Source of the DNA: Oikopleura dioica
Lineage: Eukaryota; Chordata; Appendicularia; Copelata; Oikopleuridae
Direction: 5' to 3'
Assembly (NCBI GenBank): GCA_907165135.1
Contig: OU015569.1
Span: forward strand, 11,160,501 to 11,224,500
DNA: 64,000 nucleotides
Shown: positions 9,576 to 19,779 of the stretch, piece by piece
Layout: every line of letters begins with the position of its first letter
Numbering within the stretch: position 1 is the stretch's first letter
The notes under the pieces: model-generated
What the model was told of the DNA's origin: nothing
Database searches by the model: none
What the model saw: the letters and a program-made list of their open reading frames with translations, nothing else
Position numbers and translations under genes: made by a program

Positions 9576-12177
9576 TCAGTTTCCGTAAGAGCTCATGATT
9601 GCGATGTCGTTGTCAAAAGAGCTTCCTTCGGCGAGGCGCACGCATTTGTCCATTGTTTCCGAGTTTCGAGTGATTGGATCTAAAATGACCATCTTTCCGC
9701 TATCAAAAATGAACTGTACCTGTCATCCAGTAATCAGCAGCAACGGAAGCTCGTCTGGTCGATTTGAGCACAACATCATTTCGAATTTGCTCCCGCGAGT
9801 CGCCCAGCTTCAAATCGGCGTATTTGGAGCCAACATCGTAGAATGAATTCGGCTCGAAGAAGCCGATTCGGACGAGGTTCGGCGCGATCTGGTACATTCT
9901 GTTTCGTACAGATTGAATTGTCTCGTACGGAAGCGTAGTGTGCAGTTCTTCGGAAAGCATTTGGACGATTTTCCAGTCTTCGATTGCGCCGCCTGAAATG
10001 AACAAGATTAATGTTAATGAAAAAGTGAATATCATTGAGTAACTACAATGAAAAAAGGCGATCTTTTTCTAGCGATTTTCCAAGATCATATAGATTCTTT
10101 AAAGAATTTAGTTAAAACTAAACACACTTGTAAAGTTGTAAAGACAGTGTAAGTATTGACATCGACTATTGTCAGTTTTTATTCAACCTGATTCCGTTCT
10201 ATTCGGTTTTTACCCGCGAAAACGCGTCCAGGCGGTCAATTTTGAGTTTGTCAAAGTAATCGTCATCTGTGTAATTATCAGAATATTATGATTTACTTGT
10301 TTATATCAACCTAAACAGCTAGTTAAAAATTGAAGTATTCTTCATTTTTATCCAATCTTATGGTTTTTCTTTTCTAGAAATTCCGAAAATGATTTTCTCA
10401 AATTATGCTGCCTTCTTTTTTAGTTGTCTTTTTTGTCCCTCCTCCCCGAAGTAGGCCATTTCTAGTAACAATATCAAATAAAACTTATATTTTAAATATT
10501 TTTGGCATTTTGATAATTTTTAGGAAACATACTTGGTGGAGTAACAACTTGGCGCGTTCGCTGTGGCCTTCCTTCGAGATTGACGAAAGTAGACGATTTC
10601 TCCGTGTAGGCGACCGAGGGGAGAATGATATCGGCGAGCTCGGCGCCAGCGTCCATGTGTGTTCCGATGTAGATGACGGTCGTGTGGTCGGAGAAACCCT
10701 CGATTTGGTACTCGTTGCACAAATCCGCTCTGGAGACTTTACGCCCGTCCGCGCCCAGGAGCAGGAGAACGTCGGGCTTGGTTCGTCTGATTCCGAGAGG
10801 ACCCGATTTCCAACCGAGATCCAATGCTGCCTGGAGCGACGCGTGAAGATGGACAGTGTTGAAGATTCCTGAACTCGCTTTCTAGCGAATTTCGGAGGAA
10901 AGAAAAAAGAGTACCGTTGATGAAGAATTCGCCCATCATGTCCGTCTCATTAACTTTATTCGCAATAAGATTGCCCTTGATCGCATTGGTAAGTCGCTGA
11001 ATTTCGTGATTGAACGCCACCGCATCAGGTCTAGCATGAATGCCGCTGCCGCAGAGGATCATCGGCCGTCTCGAATTAAACAGAGTCTAAAGCGCAATTA
11101 AACCTCTCAAGTTCGACGAAGAAATTCACCTCGCAAAAGCTGTGGGTTCCATCAGCAAGCTCAGAGATCGTGTCTGGCGAGGCGCCCAAGTGTTTGGTGC
11201 TGTAGCCCAGATTCATTTTCAATCCAACGATGCCGACTTTGCATTTGTTCTCGTGGTATGTTTTCTGAAAGAAATGGTTTTAGGAGAACAAAGGTTTTTT
11301 CTTACCTGGATTCGTGTATTCACTAGTGGCGCTTCCAGACGAGGATTGAAGCCGACTAATATGATGCAGTCCGCATACTCGATTCCAGTAAGAGGCATGT
11401 TCATCAGATAATGACTCCTGAAGCAAAAATGTCAAATACTTTGTCCCATCTTCTTTTTTACTCAAAATCAGAATATAAACTCCTGAGCCTACCTAAAATC
11501 CGTGTTGACGGCGCAGTATTCTTCAGTAAAGTAACTCTCTGAGCCCAAAATGTTGAGCAAATCGCGCGTCACTGTCAAAGTCTCTGCATCAGTAAACGGC
11601 CCGGCAAGAGCGGCTACTCGCTCTCCCCGTCAATCAGCACATCTCCGCAAACTAAAGGAATATTAAAATAAATAATCAAAGAAAAGATGCTACTTTGAAG
11701 GATCTCATCCCAGCCGTGGGTCGACAAGGCGCCGGAAGGATTCCTAATCATTGGTTCGGTGATTCTAGCCTTGCTCAATCCGTCGTAGCTGAAACGCGCC
11801 TTGTCGGTTGCGAAGTCTTTGTTGACATCTTGATTCGGACAGGCGCGAATGTCGATGATGTTGTTGAAACGAGCGCCGATGCGGATGTTTGTTCCAACAG
11901 CGTCTGAAAAGTTTATGAAAAAAAAAAAGATTATTTTCATCAATTTTTGCTTACCAAGAACATCAATGCTGTCGACATATTTCGTCTCCCATCTCGGAAA
12001 GAGAAAGGGAGTCTTTTCGCTGTCGTTATTTTTGCCGCCCTTGCTCGGCTTGCTCCTCTTGCGACCGGGCACCATCGGCCCCGTGTCGATCGAGTAGTCA
12101 GGCTTCATTTCCCCGCCTCTCTGATATCCCAGCAGACGAGCTGAAGCTCGCGAAAGAACATGCGCTTGACGGAACAT
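9576..12177 (-). CDS. NDUFS1: NDUFS1 C-terminal (molybdopterin-fold) half as a separate gene
   Basis: Mitochondrial complex I 75-kDa subunit. Nine exons from 12177 down to a TGA at 9576-9578; intron 9993-10532 is long (540 bp), the others 40-75 bp. Landmarks: FPRWETKYVDSIDVL, DAVGTNIRIGARF, DKARFSYDGLSKARITEPM, FNPRLEAPLVNTRI, VLLLLGADGRKVSR, DIILPSVAYTEKSSTF and a DPITRNSETMDKCV tail, all colinear with the human protein from about residue 245. The N terminus is odd: MFRQAHVLSRASARLLGYQRG looks like a fresh mitochondrial presequence, followed by a short basic linker, so the 2Fe-2S and 4Fe-4S domains are absent and no room exists upstream (a divergent gene begins at 12388). The frame slips at CCCC 11625-11628; one more base restores GERVAALAG, so a sequence error is likely. 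Confidence 0.88.
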
Positions 12178-12305
12178 TGCCTTTTTTTATCGCTTTTTCA
12201 CTCTTGCAAAAATATTTTCTCGCTAAAGTGAAGAGAAAGATTCGCAATCGCCGCAGCTCGATTTCAAAATGCAGGTGTTTCGTTTTTTGTTGTTGAAGAT
12301 GGCTT

Positions 12306-12335
12306 GATGGCGCGCACGCAATTTTTCCGCCGTTG
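12306..12335 (+). promoter_or_regulatory. E2F-like upstream box of array gene A
   Basis: GATGGCGCGC...TTTTTCCGCC about 55-80 bp before the ATG. Similar boxes precede B, C, D and E at comparable distance. TTTCCCGCC-type strings are the known E2F consensus; binding is inference. Confidence 0.4.
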
Positions 12336-12387
12336 AATTTCGCGATTTCAAAGATTGAGAGCAAAATTGAGAGTCAAAGAGAGAGAA

Positions 12388-13225
12388 ATGAATTCCAACG
12401 CCAGAATTCCCGACAACTGCGTTCTCTGCGATAAAGTCGTCATAGAGAGCTATTGGTTCCCGATTGAAAGTTTGAGATGCTGTCATCAACAGTACTGTGC
12501 CGAGTGTCTCGGTTTAGTGGCTTGGTGTCCAAAGTGCCATCAATTTCTTGTAAATGGCCGAAAAATTATCTTCACTCATAAATTTTAAGGGACCAAAAAG
12601 GAAAAATGGCGCCAGCAGAGAAAGCTTTGCGAAACCCATCCCCTCCCTCCCTGTTGTGGAAGTTCTTAAGAAATCTACGCCTAATGCTGAAGTCAACAAT
12701 TTTCATGAAGACTTCCATGACGACGAGGATTGTGTTATCATCGAGGATGAGTCGGAAGGCAATTCAAACAAGTCCCCGAAGAAAAGAAAGATGGAAGTCA
12801 ACAATAACGACGATTGCATCCTCATCGAAGATGATCTGGATGGTAATTGAGAATCCTTTTTTTTTTCATAAAAATAAGCTTCTTTCAGAAGTTATTCCTC
12901 CAGTGCCGCAACCACGAAAATCAATCCTCAAGAACAGCAAGTGCGCCACTTCTCTTCAACAATCAAGTCACAAGAAAAGAAGGATCGATGTCGACAATAA
13001 CAACGATATTATAATCATCGACGATGAACCAGATGGTAATTCAAAAATCATTAATTGATAAAATAATACTATTTGCTTTTAGAACGCATCCCTCCAGTGA
13101 CGAAACCTCAAAAAAGATCGATCCTCAAGAAAAGCAGGCGCGTTTATTTCTCATCAAATTCTTCTGTCTACGTGTTTCTAAAAGAAACAGACAAACCTAT
13201 GCGTCCATTGCCAACCGACCGCTAA
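12388..13225 (+). CDS. array gene A: RING-like zinc module, three SIM-like motifs, SILK and RVxF motifs
   Basis: Four exons (12388-12549, 12590-12842, 12889-13035, 13083-13225), 234 residues. Exon 1 encodes a compact RING-like module: CVLC, then RCCHQQYCAEC, then CPKC. Later exons each end in a hydrophobic-acidic string typical of SUMO-interaction motifs (DCVIIEDE, DCILIEDD, DIIIIDDE), two of them preceded by a basic NLS-like KKRK or KKRR. Exon 3 has KSILKNS and exon 4 RSILKKSRRVYF, which match the protein phosphatase 1 docking motifs SILK and RVxF. C terminus: FLKETDKPMRPLP. By motif logic it may be a SUMO-directed ubiquitin ligase that also binds PP1; all of that is inference. Exons 2-4 share the splice context GAT-G|GTAATT..., so they look like duplicated exons. 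Confidence 0.75.
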
Positions 13226-13439
13226 GGAATCAAAGTAGCCGATTATACCTCGCTCTTTCTTATTATGACCATAAAGTTTGATTGTAGATTCATGAAAATA
13301 CTATTTGAACATAACTTTTATCCACCTGTACAATTGTTATCTACACTGTAAAAATTTGTAAAAATATAGCATCAATGTCAATGATTTATCGACAAAAAAC
13401 AAAACTATCCTACAGTAGTTCATATTGAGAACCAGGAAA

Positions 13440-13632
13440 AGATTTTATTTCTTGAGAAGAGGGATCAGTTTTCTCTGAGTTTCTCGTGAATTTGCTGTTT
13501 CTTCTGATAAGTGAAATTCTCTGTCGCAGAAAAAGTTTGGATTCCGAAATTTCGGACACGAGTTCTTCCAGCTTTGGTTTTGCTCTTTACCAGCCACGGA
13601 AGATCTCGGATTTTGTTGCTTTTCCTTTTCGA
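13440..13632 (-). repeat. diverged reverse-oriented copy of the 26962-27150 segment
   Basis: On the minus strand this matches 26962-27155 (+) with many substitutions, including shared AAATTTCGGAATCC, CTTCTGATTAG-like and CTCTTCTCAAGAAATAAAATC strings. In this copy the frame is broken; in the other it is open for 62 codons ending KLIPLLKK. It sits between array genes A and B. Confidence 0.55.
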
Positions 13633-13770
13633 ATTTGAGAAATTTTGTCAATGATTCGCCAAACAACAAAACCAGCGGAGTTAACATTCAGGAAGCAAAG
13701 CAATTACTGCAGCCTTTTTCTAAAATCCTTTTGAATTGTTCGATTTGAAAATGCAGATGTTCAGTTGCTG

Positions 13771-13796
13771 ATGGCGCTGGCGCACTTTTTCCCGCC
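13771..13796 (+). promoter_or_regulatory. E2F-like upstream box of array gene B
   Basis: ATGGCGCTGGCGCAC followed by TTTTTCCCGCC, about 50 bp before the ATG at 13844. Nearly identical to the box of gene D. Confidence 0.45.
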
Positions 13797-13843
13797 TTTT
13801 TTGTTTCAAAAATTTGAAATCGACAAAGAGGAAAATAAGAGGA

Positions 13844-14697
13844 ATGACCTTCAGTGTGTCAGTTTTTGACAATTGCGATGTCTGCCGCAAAGTCTTCAGG
13901 TTCAATTTGAAAGATTTTGGATGCTGCGGTCAGAAAGTCTGCCCCAGCTGTTTCTATGTGACGATTTGGTGTCGAAAGTGCGAACTTTTTCATCATGTAA
14001 ATTGTCGACTTATATTTTTACTTAATTTTATTAAAGGAGTTCAAAAAGAAAAATGCAAAAGGCTGCATTAAACCCATTGTGAGACGAAGAGGTGTACCAG
14101 AAGAATATTTCGACTCGCCGGTTATTGAAAATGATCTCAACGAAGCTTTTCACGAGGCTTTCCATGAGAGGCATTGCAAAATCATCGAGGATGAGTTGGA
14201 CGGTAATTCAAAATCAAATTTTAGCAAAATAATTTTTTGTGTTAGAAGTCATCCATCCAGCGCCGAAACAAAAAGAATCAGTCTTCAACGAAGAAAAGGA
14301 TGCTTCTTCTCCTCCACAATCAAGACACGGCTCCCTTTACAACCGCATTTACGCTTTCATCGACAAGAACAATCCTTTTTCTGGAGAAAGCCTTACAACT
14401 GAAAAGCCATCCCCGAAGAAAAGAAAGATTGACATCAACAATAACGACGATTGCATAATCATCGAGGATGATAAATCCGATGGTAATTCAAAATATTTTT
14501 GTTTTTTTTTTAAATAAGCTTTTTTGTTAGAACGCATCGCTCCTGTGCCTAAACCAAAAACATCGATCCTCAAGAAAAGCAAGCGCGTCACTTTCTCATC
14601 TGATTCTCTTTCTGTTTGCTCGTTTCTCAAAGAAACTGACGAACCTATGCGTCCATATCCAAAAAGAAATCGCAGAAAAGTCAGCGCTGATATTTGA
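13844..14697 (+). CDS. array gene B: RING-like module, two SIM-like motifs, SILK-RVxF end
   Basis: Exons 13844-13996, 14037-14202, 14246-14482, 14531-14697; 240 residues. RING-like module: CDVC, GCCGQKVCPSC, CRKC. Exon 2 ends in CKIIEDELD; exon 3 holds SLYNRIYAFIDKNNP, then KKRKIDINNNDDCIIIEDD; exon 4 holds TSILKKSKRVTF and ends FLKETDEPMRPYP plus a basic tail. This is the cleanest member: one SILK immediately followed by a textbook RVxF. The zinc module has only seven or eight ligand positions in CxxC...CC...CxxC...CxxC order, so it is RING-like rather than a standard C3HC4 RING. Paralogue of A and D by exon order, splice phases and flanks. Confidence 0.78.
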
Positions 14698-14974
14698 AGC
14701 GTCTCCTTTTATTTAATTTTTTCTGGCTCTTTTTCTTATTATGTACATAGAGTTTCATTGTAGATTCCTCTAGACACTATTCGAAGATATTTATTATCCA
14801 CCTGTATACTAGCCCATTTCACTGTAAAATTTAAAAATTTGTTAAATATAACTTCATTGTCAATGATCCGACAAACAACGAAACAAACGGAGTTTCTTCA
14901 AGAAAAGCAATTACTGCAGCCTTTTTCTAAAATCTTTTTGAAATTTTTGATTTGAAAATGCAGATTTAGTTGCT

Positions 14975-15002
14975 GATGGCGCTGGCGCACTTTTTTTCCA
15001 CC
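14975..15002 (+). promoter_or_regulatory. diverged upstream box of array gene C
   Basis: ATGGCGCTGGCGCAC then TTTTTTTCCACC, about 45 bp before the ATG; the E2F-like core is changed compared with B and D. Confidence 0.3.
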
Positions 15003-15046
15003 GTTGATCATTTTTTTTCAAATTTTCAAAGAGCAAAATAAGAGAA

Positions 15047-16204
15047 ATGACCTTCATCGTCAACAAAAAATGTAGTGTCTGCCGCAAAGTCGTCAGCTTC
15101 AATCTCGAAGAATTGAGATGTTGTCTTCGAAAAACCTGTCCCGACTGTGTTCTTGACAAAATCCGGTGTCCAAAGTGCATAGTTTTTCTTCATGTAACTT
15201 GTCTAAAAACTATTCTTTTTTTGATTTTATTTAGGACCGTAAAAAGAAGAAAAGAAGGGGCTCCATGAACCTAACCTTGACTAGACAGAACGCGTTTCGA
15301 GGAAATATTGGGGGAAAATATTTCAGCTCTTCGGTTGTTCTGCCTCAGACGCCTGACTGCATAATCATCGAGGATGAATCAGGTAGTATTTCAAACATTT
15401 TTTTATATAAGTATTTCTGTTAGAAGTCATCCCTCCAGTGCCAAAACCAAGAAAATCACTCCTCAAGAAAAACAGCCGCAACACTCCTCTTCAATCAGCA
15501 AAAGTGATCTTGAATCTAGATGTTGAAGAAGGCGGGAAAGTAAGATCATATGCTGAATTCATTAGCTCATTTCGCGCTTAGGCTGATGGACTTGAAAAGA
15601 CTCCCAAACCAGATCAGAAATGCGAGCGATCATGGATCGACTTAGGCATGGCCAGCCAGAGCTTTCTTTACGAGCAGTTCTTGTACCTTGTTTACGCTTT
15701 CATCAACAGGAAGAAATCTTCTTCTGGCGAGAGTTCTCAAAAGCTCGTTGTTCCTGCTCCAAAACCGGAAAAGCGAGTTTGCTCGCTTTCGTCTGAAAAG
15801 CAGTCCCCGAAGAAAGGAAAGATTGATATCAACAATAACGACGATTGCATAATCCTCGCGGATAAAGGGAATGGTAATTCAAATTCAATTTTTATTCAAA
15901 ATAAGCTCTCGTTTTAGAAAAAGTCCCTCAAATCCCAAAACCAAGAACATCAAAGCTTAAGAAAAACAGCCGTATTTCTTCTCCTCAGGAATCAGCAAAA
16001 ATGACCTTGAATCTGGACCATGGAAAAGGAAAGAAAAAGACCGCCGAGCGAGCTCAGAAATCTGAGCTTCAAAAAAGCATGGACGGAGACATCTTCCTTT
16101 ACGAGCAACTCTTGGAACTGGTTCACGTCTTGATCAGATGCAAGGAGAGCTCTGAAAATCTCGCCGTTCCCTCTTCAAAGCCGGAAGAGCAAGTTTCATT
16201 ATGA
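15047..16204 (+). CDS. array gene C: longest member, RING-like module with degenerate docking motifs
   Basis: Exons 15047-15193, 15235-15382, 15424-15539, 15582-15873, 15918-16204; 329 residues. RING-like module CSVC, RCCLRKTCPDC, CPKC. First SIM-like string DCIIIEDE is intact; the second is degraded to DCIILADKGN. SILK positions read KSLLKK and TSKLKK, so PP1 docking is probably lost. The segment corresponding to SLYNRIYAFIDK appears twice, as FLYEQFLYLVYAFINR and FLYEQLLELVHVLIR, showing internal exon duplication. Ends EEQVSL without the PMRP motif of A, B and E. Confidence 0.72.
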
Positions 16205-16599
16205 CGATAATGAATCACAATTTGTGATTTTTGAAGTGTCGCTTTTAATTTAATCATTTCTCGCTCTTTGTTTATATGTACATGAAGTTTCATTGTAGAT
16301 TCATCAAATCATTATTTGAACATAACTATTATTCACCTGTATACTTATCTTCGAAACTGTAAAAACTGTAAAAACATGTAAAATACACAATCGTCGATGA
16401 TTCGACAAACATCTAAACCCATGGTCCATGGAGTTTATGGTTATTCAGGATTTAAAACCATTAGTACAGGCTTTTTAAATTAGCGCAGCATAAATTCATT
16501 TAAAATAATATTTTAAATTTCCACATGCGTTTTTTTTTAAATTCGCCGCGCTCGTTCAGCACCACGATCAGTCTTTCAACAGTCTCAACAGATGGTTCG

Positions 16600-16625
16600 A
16601 TGGCGCTGGCGCACTTTTTCCCGCC
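16600..16625 (+). promoter_or_regulatory. E2F-like upstream box of array gene D
   Basis: ATGGCGCTGGCGCAC then TTTTTCCCGCC, about 45 bp before the ATG at 16669; essentially the box of gene B. Confidence 0.45.
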
Positions 16626-16668
16626 TTTTTTTGCAAAAATTTGAAAGTCAAAGAGGAGAAAAAGAGGA

Positions 16669-17472
16669 ATGACCTTCAGTGCATCAGTTTTCGACAATTG
16701 CGATGTCTGCCGCAAAGTCTTCAGGATGAATCTTACAGATTTAGGATACTGTGGTCAGAAAGACTGCCACAACTGTTTCTTTGTGCCGATTTGGTGTCGA
16801 AAGTGCAAAGTTTTTCATCATGTAAATTTCCGACTTATATTTGTTTTACTCAATCTAATTAAAGGACCTAAAAAAGAAAAATGAAAAAGGCTGCATTAAA
16901 CCCCTTGCGAGACGAAGAGGTGTACGAAAAGAATATTTCGACTCTCCGGATCTCAACGAAGCCTTCCACGAGGCCTTCCATGAGGAGCATTGCAAAATCA
17001 TCGAGGATGAGTTGGACGGTAATTCAAAATCATATTTTTGCAAAATAACTTTTTGTGTTCGAAGTCATCCCTCCAGTGCCAAAACAAAGAGAATCAATCC
17101 CCAACGAAAATAAGGATGCTCCTTCTCCTCAACAGTCAAGACACGGCTCCCTTTACAACCGCATTTACGCTTTCATCGACAAGAACAATCCTCTTTCTGG
17201 AGAAAGCTCTACAACTGAAAAACCGATGCCGATGAAAAGAAAGATTGATATCAACAATAACGAAGATTGCATAATCATTGAGGATCAATCCGATGGTAAT
17301 TCAAAATCATTTATATTAAAAATTAGATATTCTTTCAGTTGTCATCCTTCCAGTGTCGAAACCAAGAAAATCGAAGAAAAATCAGCTCTTTACTTCTGTC
17401 CAAGAGTCAGAAAGCACGATCTCAAATTCTCTAGACTCAGAAGAGCAAATTGGCAGTCAAAAACACAAATAA
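16669..17472 (+). CDS. array gene D: RING-like module and two SIM-like motifs, no PP1 motif
   Basis: Exons 16669-16821, 16865-17018, 17065-17295, 17339-17472; 223 residues. Very close to gene B in exons 1-3 (CDVC, CGQKDCHNC, CRKC; CKIIEDELD; SLYNRIYAFIDKNNP; KIDINNNEDCIIIED). The first cysteine of the CC pair is Tyr here. At the start of exon 3 the B acceptor (GTTAG|AAGTC) reads GTTCGAAG, so the AG used must lie 3 bp further in; this removes one codon and keeps the frame. The last exon is unlike A and B: PRKSKKNQLFTSVQES..., with no SILK or RVxF. Confidence 0.72.
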
Positions 17473-17656
17473 AACTTGCTATTGCTGGTCTTGCTATGTG
17501 TGCTCTATGTGCTCTTTCGAGTCAAAGCCACTCGAACCCGTCCGTCATGACGAGTATGAAATTTGAATTGTGTTTTAAATAATCATTTATCGTTCTTTCT
17601 TTATATGTTTATAAGGTTTCATTGTAGATTCATCAAATCATTATTTGAACATAACT

Positions 17657-17665
17657 ATTATTCAC
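17657..17665. repeat. 9-bp target-site duplication, left copy
   Basis: ATTATTCAC; identical copy at 19444-19452. Confidence 0.8.
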
Positions 17666-19443
17666 GGCTGCCGGGGGTTTTGCCTGAGCGGGGGTTTGAC
17701 CTGGCGTCGGATTTGCCTGAACGGGGGTTTGACCTGCCAGGTAAATCCGACGCTCAGGTCAAACCCCCGTCAGGCTAATCTGACGCTAGGTCAAATCCCC
17801 GTTTGGTCAAAGTTTCATTTACGGAAAAGGACGGAACAAACTCACACAAGGGGGGATAGGCTAGGCTTCAGTAACCCTAAGACGTGCTTTTTTAAGGTTA
17901 ATGGAGTTGTCCAGCTCAATTCCGCCTTATAGACCCCCATACGCGATACCTTTTTAGAAACTTTTACGAACTTTGAAGGTATAAAATTCTAGAAAACTCC
18001 ACTTCCGGTCGATTCTATAGCCGGATGTTGAAGAAAGTTAGGAGTTATGGTAAAGTGTGACCTATCAAATTGATGCCCAGAAAATTTTGAGCCATCCTAT
18101 AATCAATATGTCAGAAGAAACAGTCCCAAACGTGGTCAAACCGACCGGTAAAATTATGTAAAAAAGGCATAAATTGATATTTTTTCTGTTTTATCCGTTT
18201 GGTTTGATCCCCGGTAAAGTTGATTCTTTTCTCAAATGAAAGGAAATCGTCTGTGCATCAATTTGATATCTCACACTTCACCCTCCAACCTTGATTTCGT
18301 CAACTTCCGTCGTCAACCGGAAGTGGAATTTTCTAGAGTTTAAAAATTTCTCCTTGCTTGCAAATTCTTGAACTACTACTAGAAGAAAATTGTTCTAGTT
18401 CGCAAAAATACGAGCTAGGAGAAAATTCTCCTAGTGACGGCGTACAACTGATACACAGTGGCAAAAAGGTTAAACATTCTCGCATGATAAGATTAAAGTA
18501 AATTTTGATTAAGGATATAGCCGTTCTCAAGGCACTTTCGTAGCGCCGAAATGGAGCGATAAATTTTTTTCATTTCAAGACAGGTCCTACCTAAAATTAT
18601 GTCTGGAATTCGATTCTGATTTTTTTTTTAATTTTTTTCAAAGAAAATTTCTCTCTGGAGCGATTTGAAATCTTACGATCACTTTTTCTCGAATTTTTTC
18701 AATTAAATCGCTAAAACTAAACCGTGTTTTATTATAAATAACTGCTAATCTATCAACCTAGGGCCTCAAAATTTCAAAACCCGAGCAAATTTCCATTCTA
18801 GCGTCTTCTTCTTTTTGGCTTTTCTTTTTCATAAATGCTGCGTTCAGGGCGCTGGGCCAATCAGCGCGCTCTTTCACATGCGCGCCTCACCGCGCGATGG
18901 AGGAGGGCGCCCAGCGCAGCAAACCAGAGCGCTGTCTGACGCTTCGGCTTACTCAAGTAAGCCTCATAAAAATGGCTCTAGAACCATAAATAATTTGAAT
19001 CTATTAAACTTTAAGCCCTAGAAATGTAGAGAAAGGTCCAAATTTTTAATTTATCAAAAAAACTCGACCGATTTAATGGAAAATTCTCGAGAAAAAGTGA
19101 TCGTAAGATTTAAAATTGCTCTAGAGAGAAATTTTTCCATTAAAAAATTAAAAAAAACACTAGAATCGGGTTTCTTAGGCAATTTTAGGTAGGGTTCCTT
19201 TTGAAATGAAAAAATTTTATCGTCCCCTTTTGGCGCTACGAAAGTGCCTTGAGAACGGCTATATCCTTAATAATAAATGAATAATTTTCAATTTAGAAAG
19301 TCACATTTTTCCATCCAAAAAACGGCGCTTTTGCCTGAATGGGGGTTTGACCAGAGCGTCGGATTTACCTGGCAGGTCAAACCCCCGTTCAGGCAAATCC
19401 GCCGCCAGGTCAAACCCCCGCGCAGGCAAATCCGCCGGCAGCC
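17666..19443. mobile_element. 1.78-kb non-autonomous element with 9-bp TSD, long TIRs and two internal palindromes
   Basis: It splits the conserved 3' flank of the gene family: ATTATTCAC is present on both sides (17657-17665 and 19444-19452), a 9-bp target duplication. Termini start GGCTGCCGG and are inverted over about 115 bp. Each TIR holds repeats of GGGGGTTTGACCTG and CGGATTTGCCTG and itself folds back. Inside lie two separate palindromes: 17990-18345 (arms with CCACTTCCGG...) and 18505-19275 (arms with GGATATAGCCGTTCTCAAGG), the latter with a GC-rich central hairpin near 18845-18920. No transposase frame is seen; open stretches within the TIRs are shadows of the palindromes. Confidence 0.8.
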
Positions 19444-19694
19444 ATTATTCACCTGTATACTTATCTTCAAAACTGTAAAATCATGGAAAATATACAATCG
19501 TCGATGATTCGACAAACATCAAAACACATGGAGTTTATGGTTATTCAAGATTTAAAACCATAAGTACAGGCTTTTTAAATTAGCGCAGAATAAATTTATT
19601 TAAAATATTATTTTATATTTCCGCATTCGTTTTTTTTTAATTCGCCGCGCTCGTTCAGCACCACGATCAGTCTTTTTGATCAACAGATGGTTCG

Positions 19695-19720
19695 ATGGCG
19701 CCGGCGCACTTTTTCTCGCC
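19695..19720 (+). promoter_or_regulatory. upstream box of array gene E
   Basis: ATGGCGCCGGCGCAC then TTTTTCTCGCC, same position relative to the ATG as in B and D. Confidence 0.4.
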
Positions 19721-19779
19721 GTTGAGTTCTCTGATTTCGAAAATTTGAGCGAGAAAAGAGCGTGAAAAAAGATAGAGAA

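Noticed and set aside
17645-17778. Frames reading repeated FDLP/GLTW strings
   Set aside because: They are translations of the TIR tandem units of the palindromic element.
17666-19443. CRISPR array suggested by repeated units
   Set aside because: Repeats are inverted, not regularly spaced, and the genome is eukaryotic.
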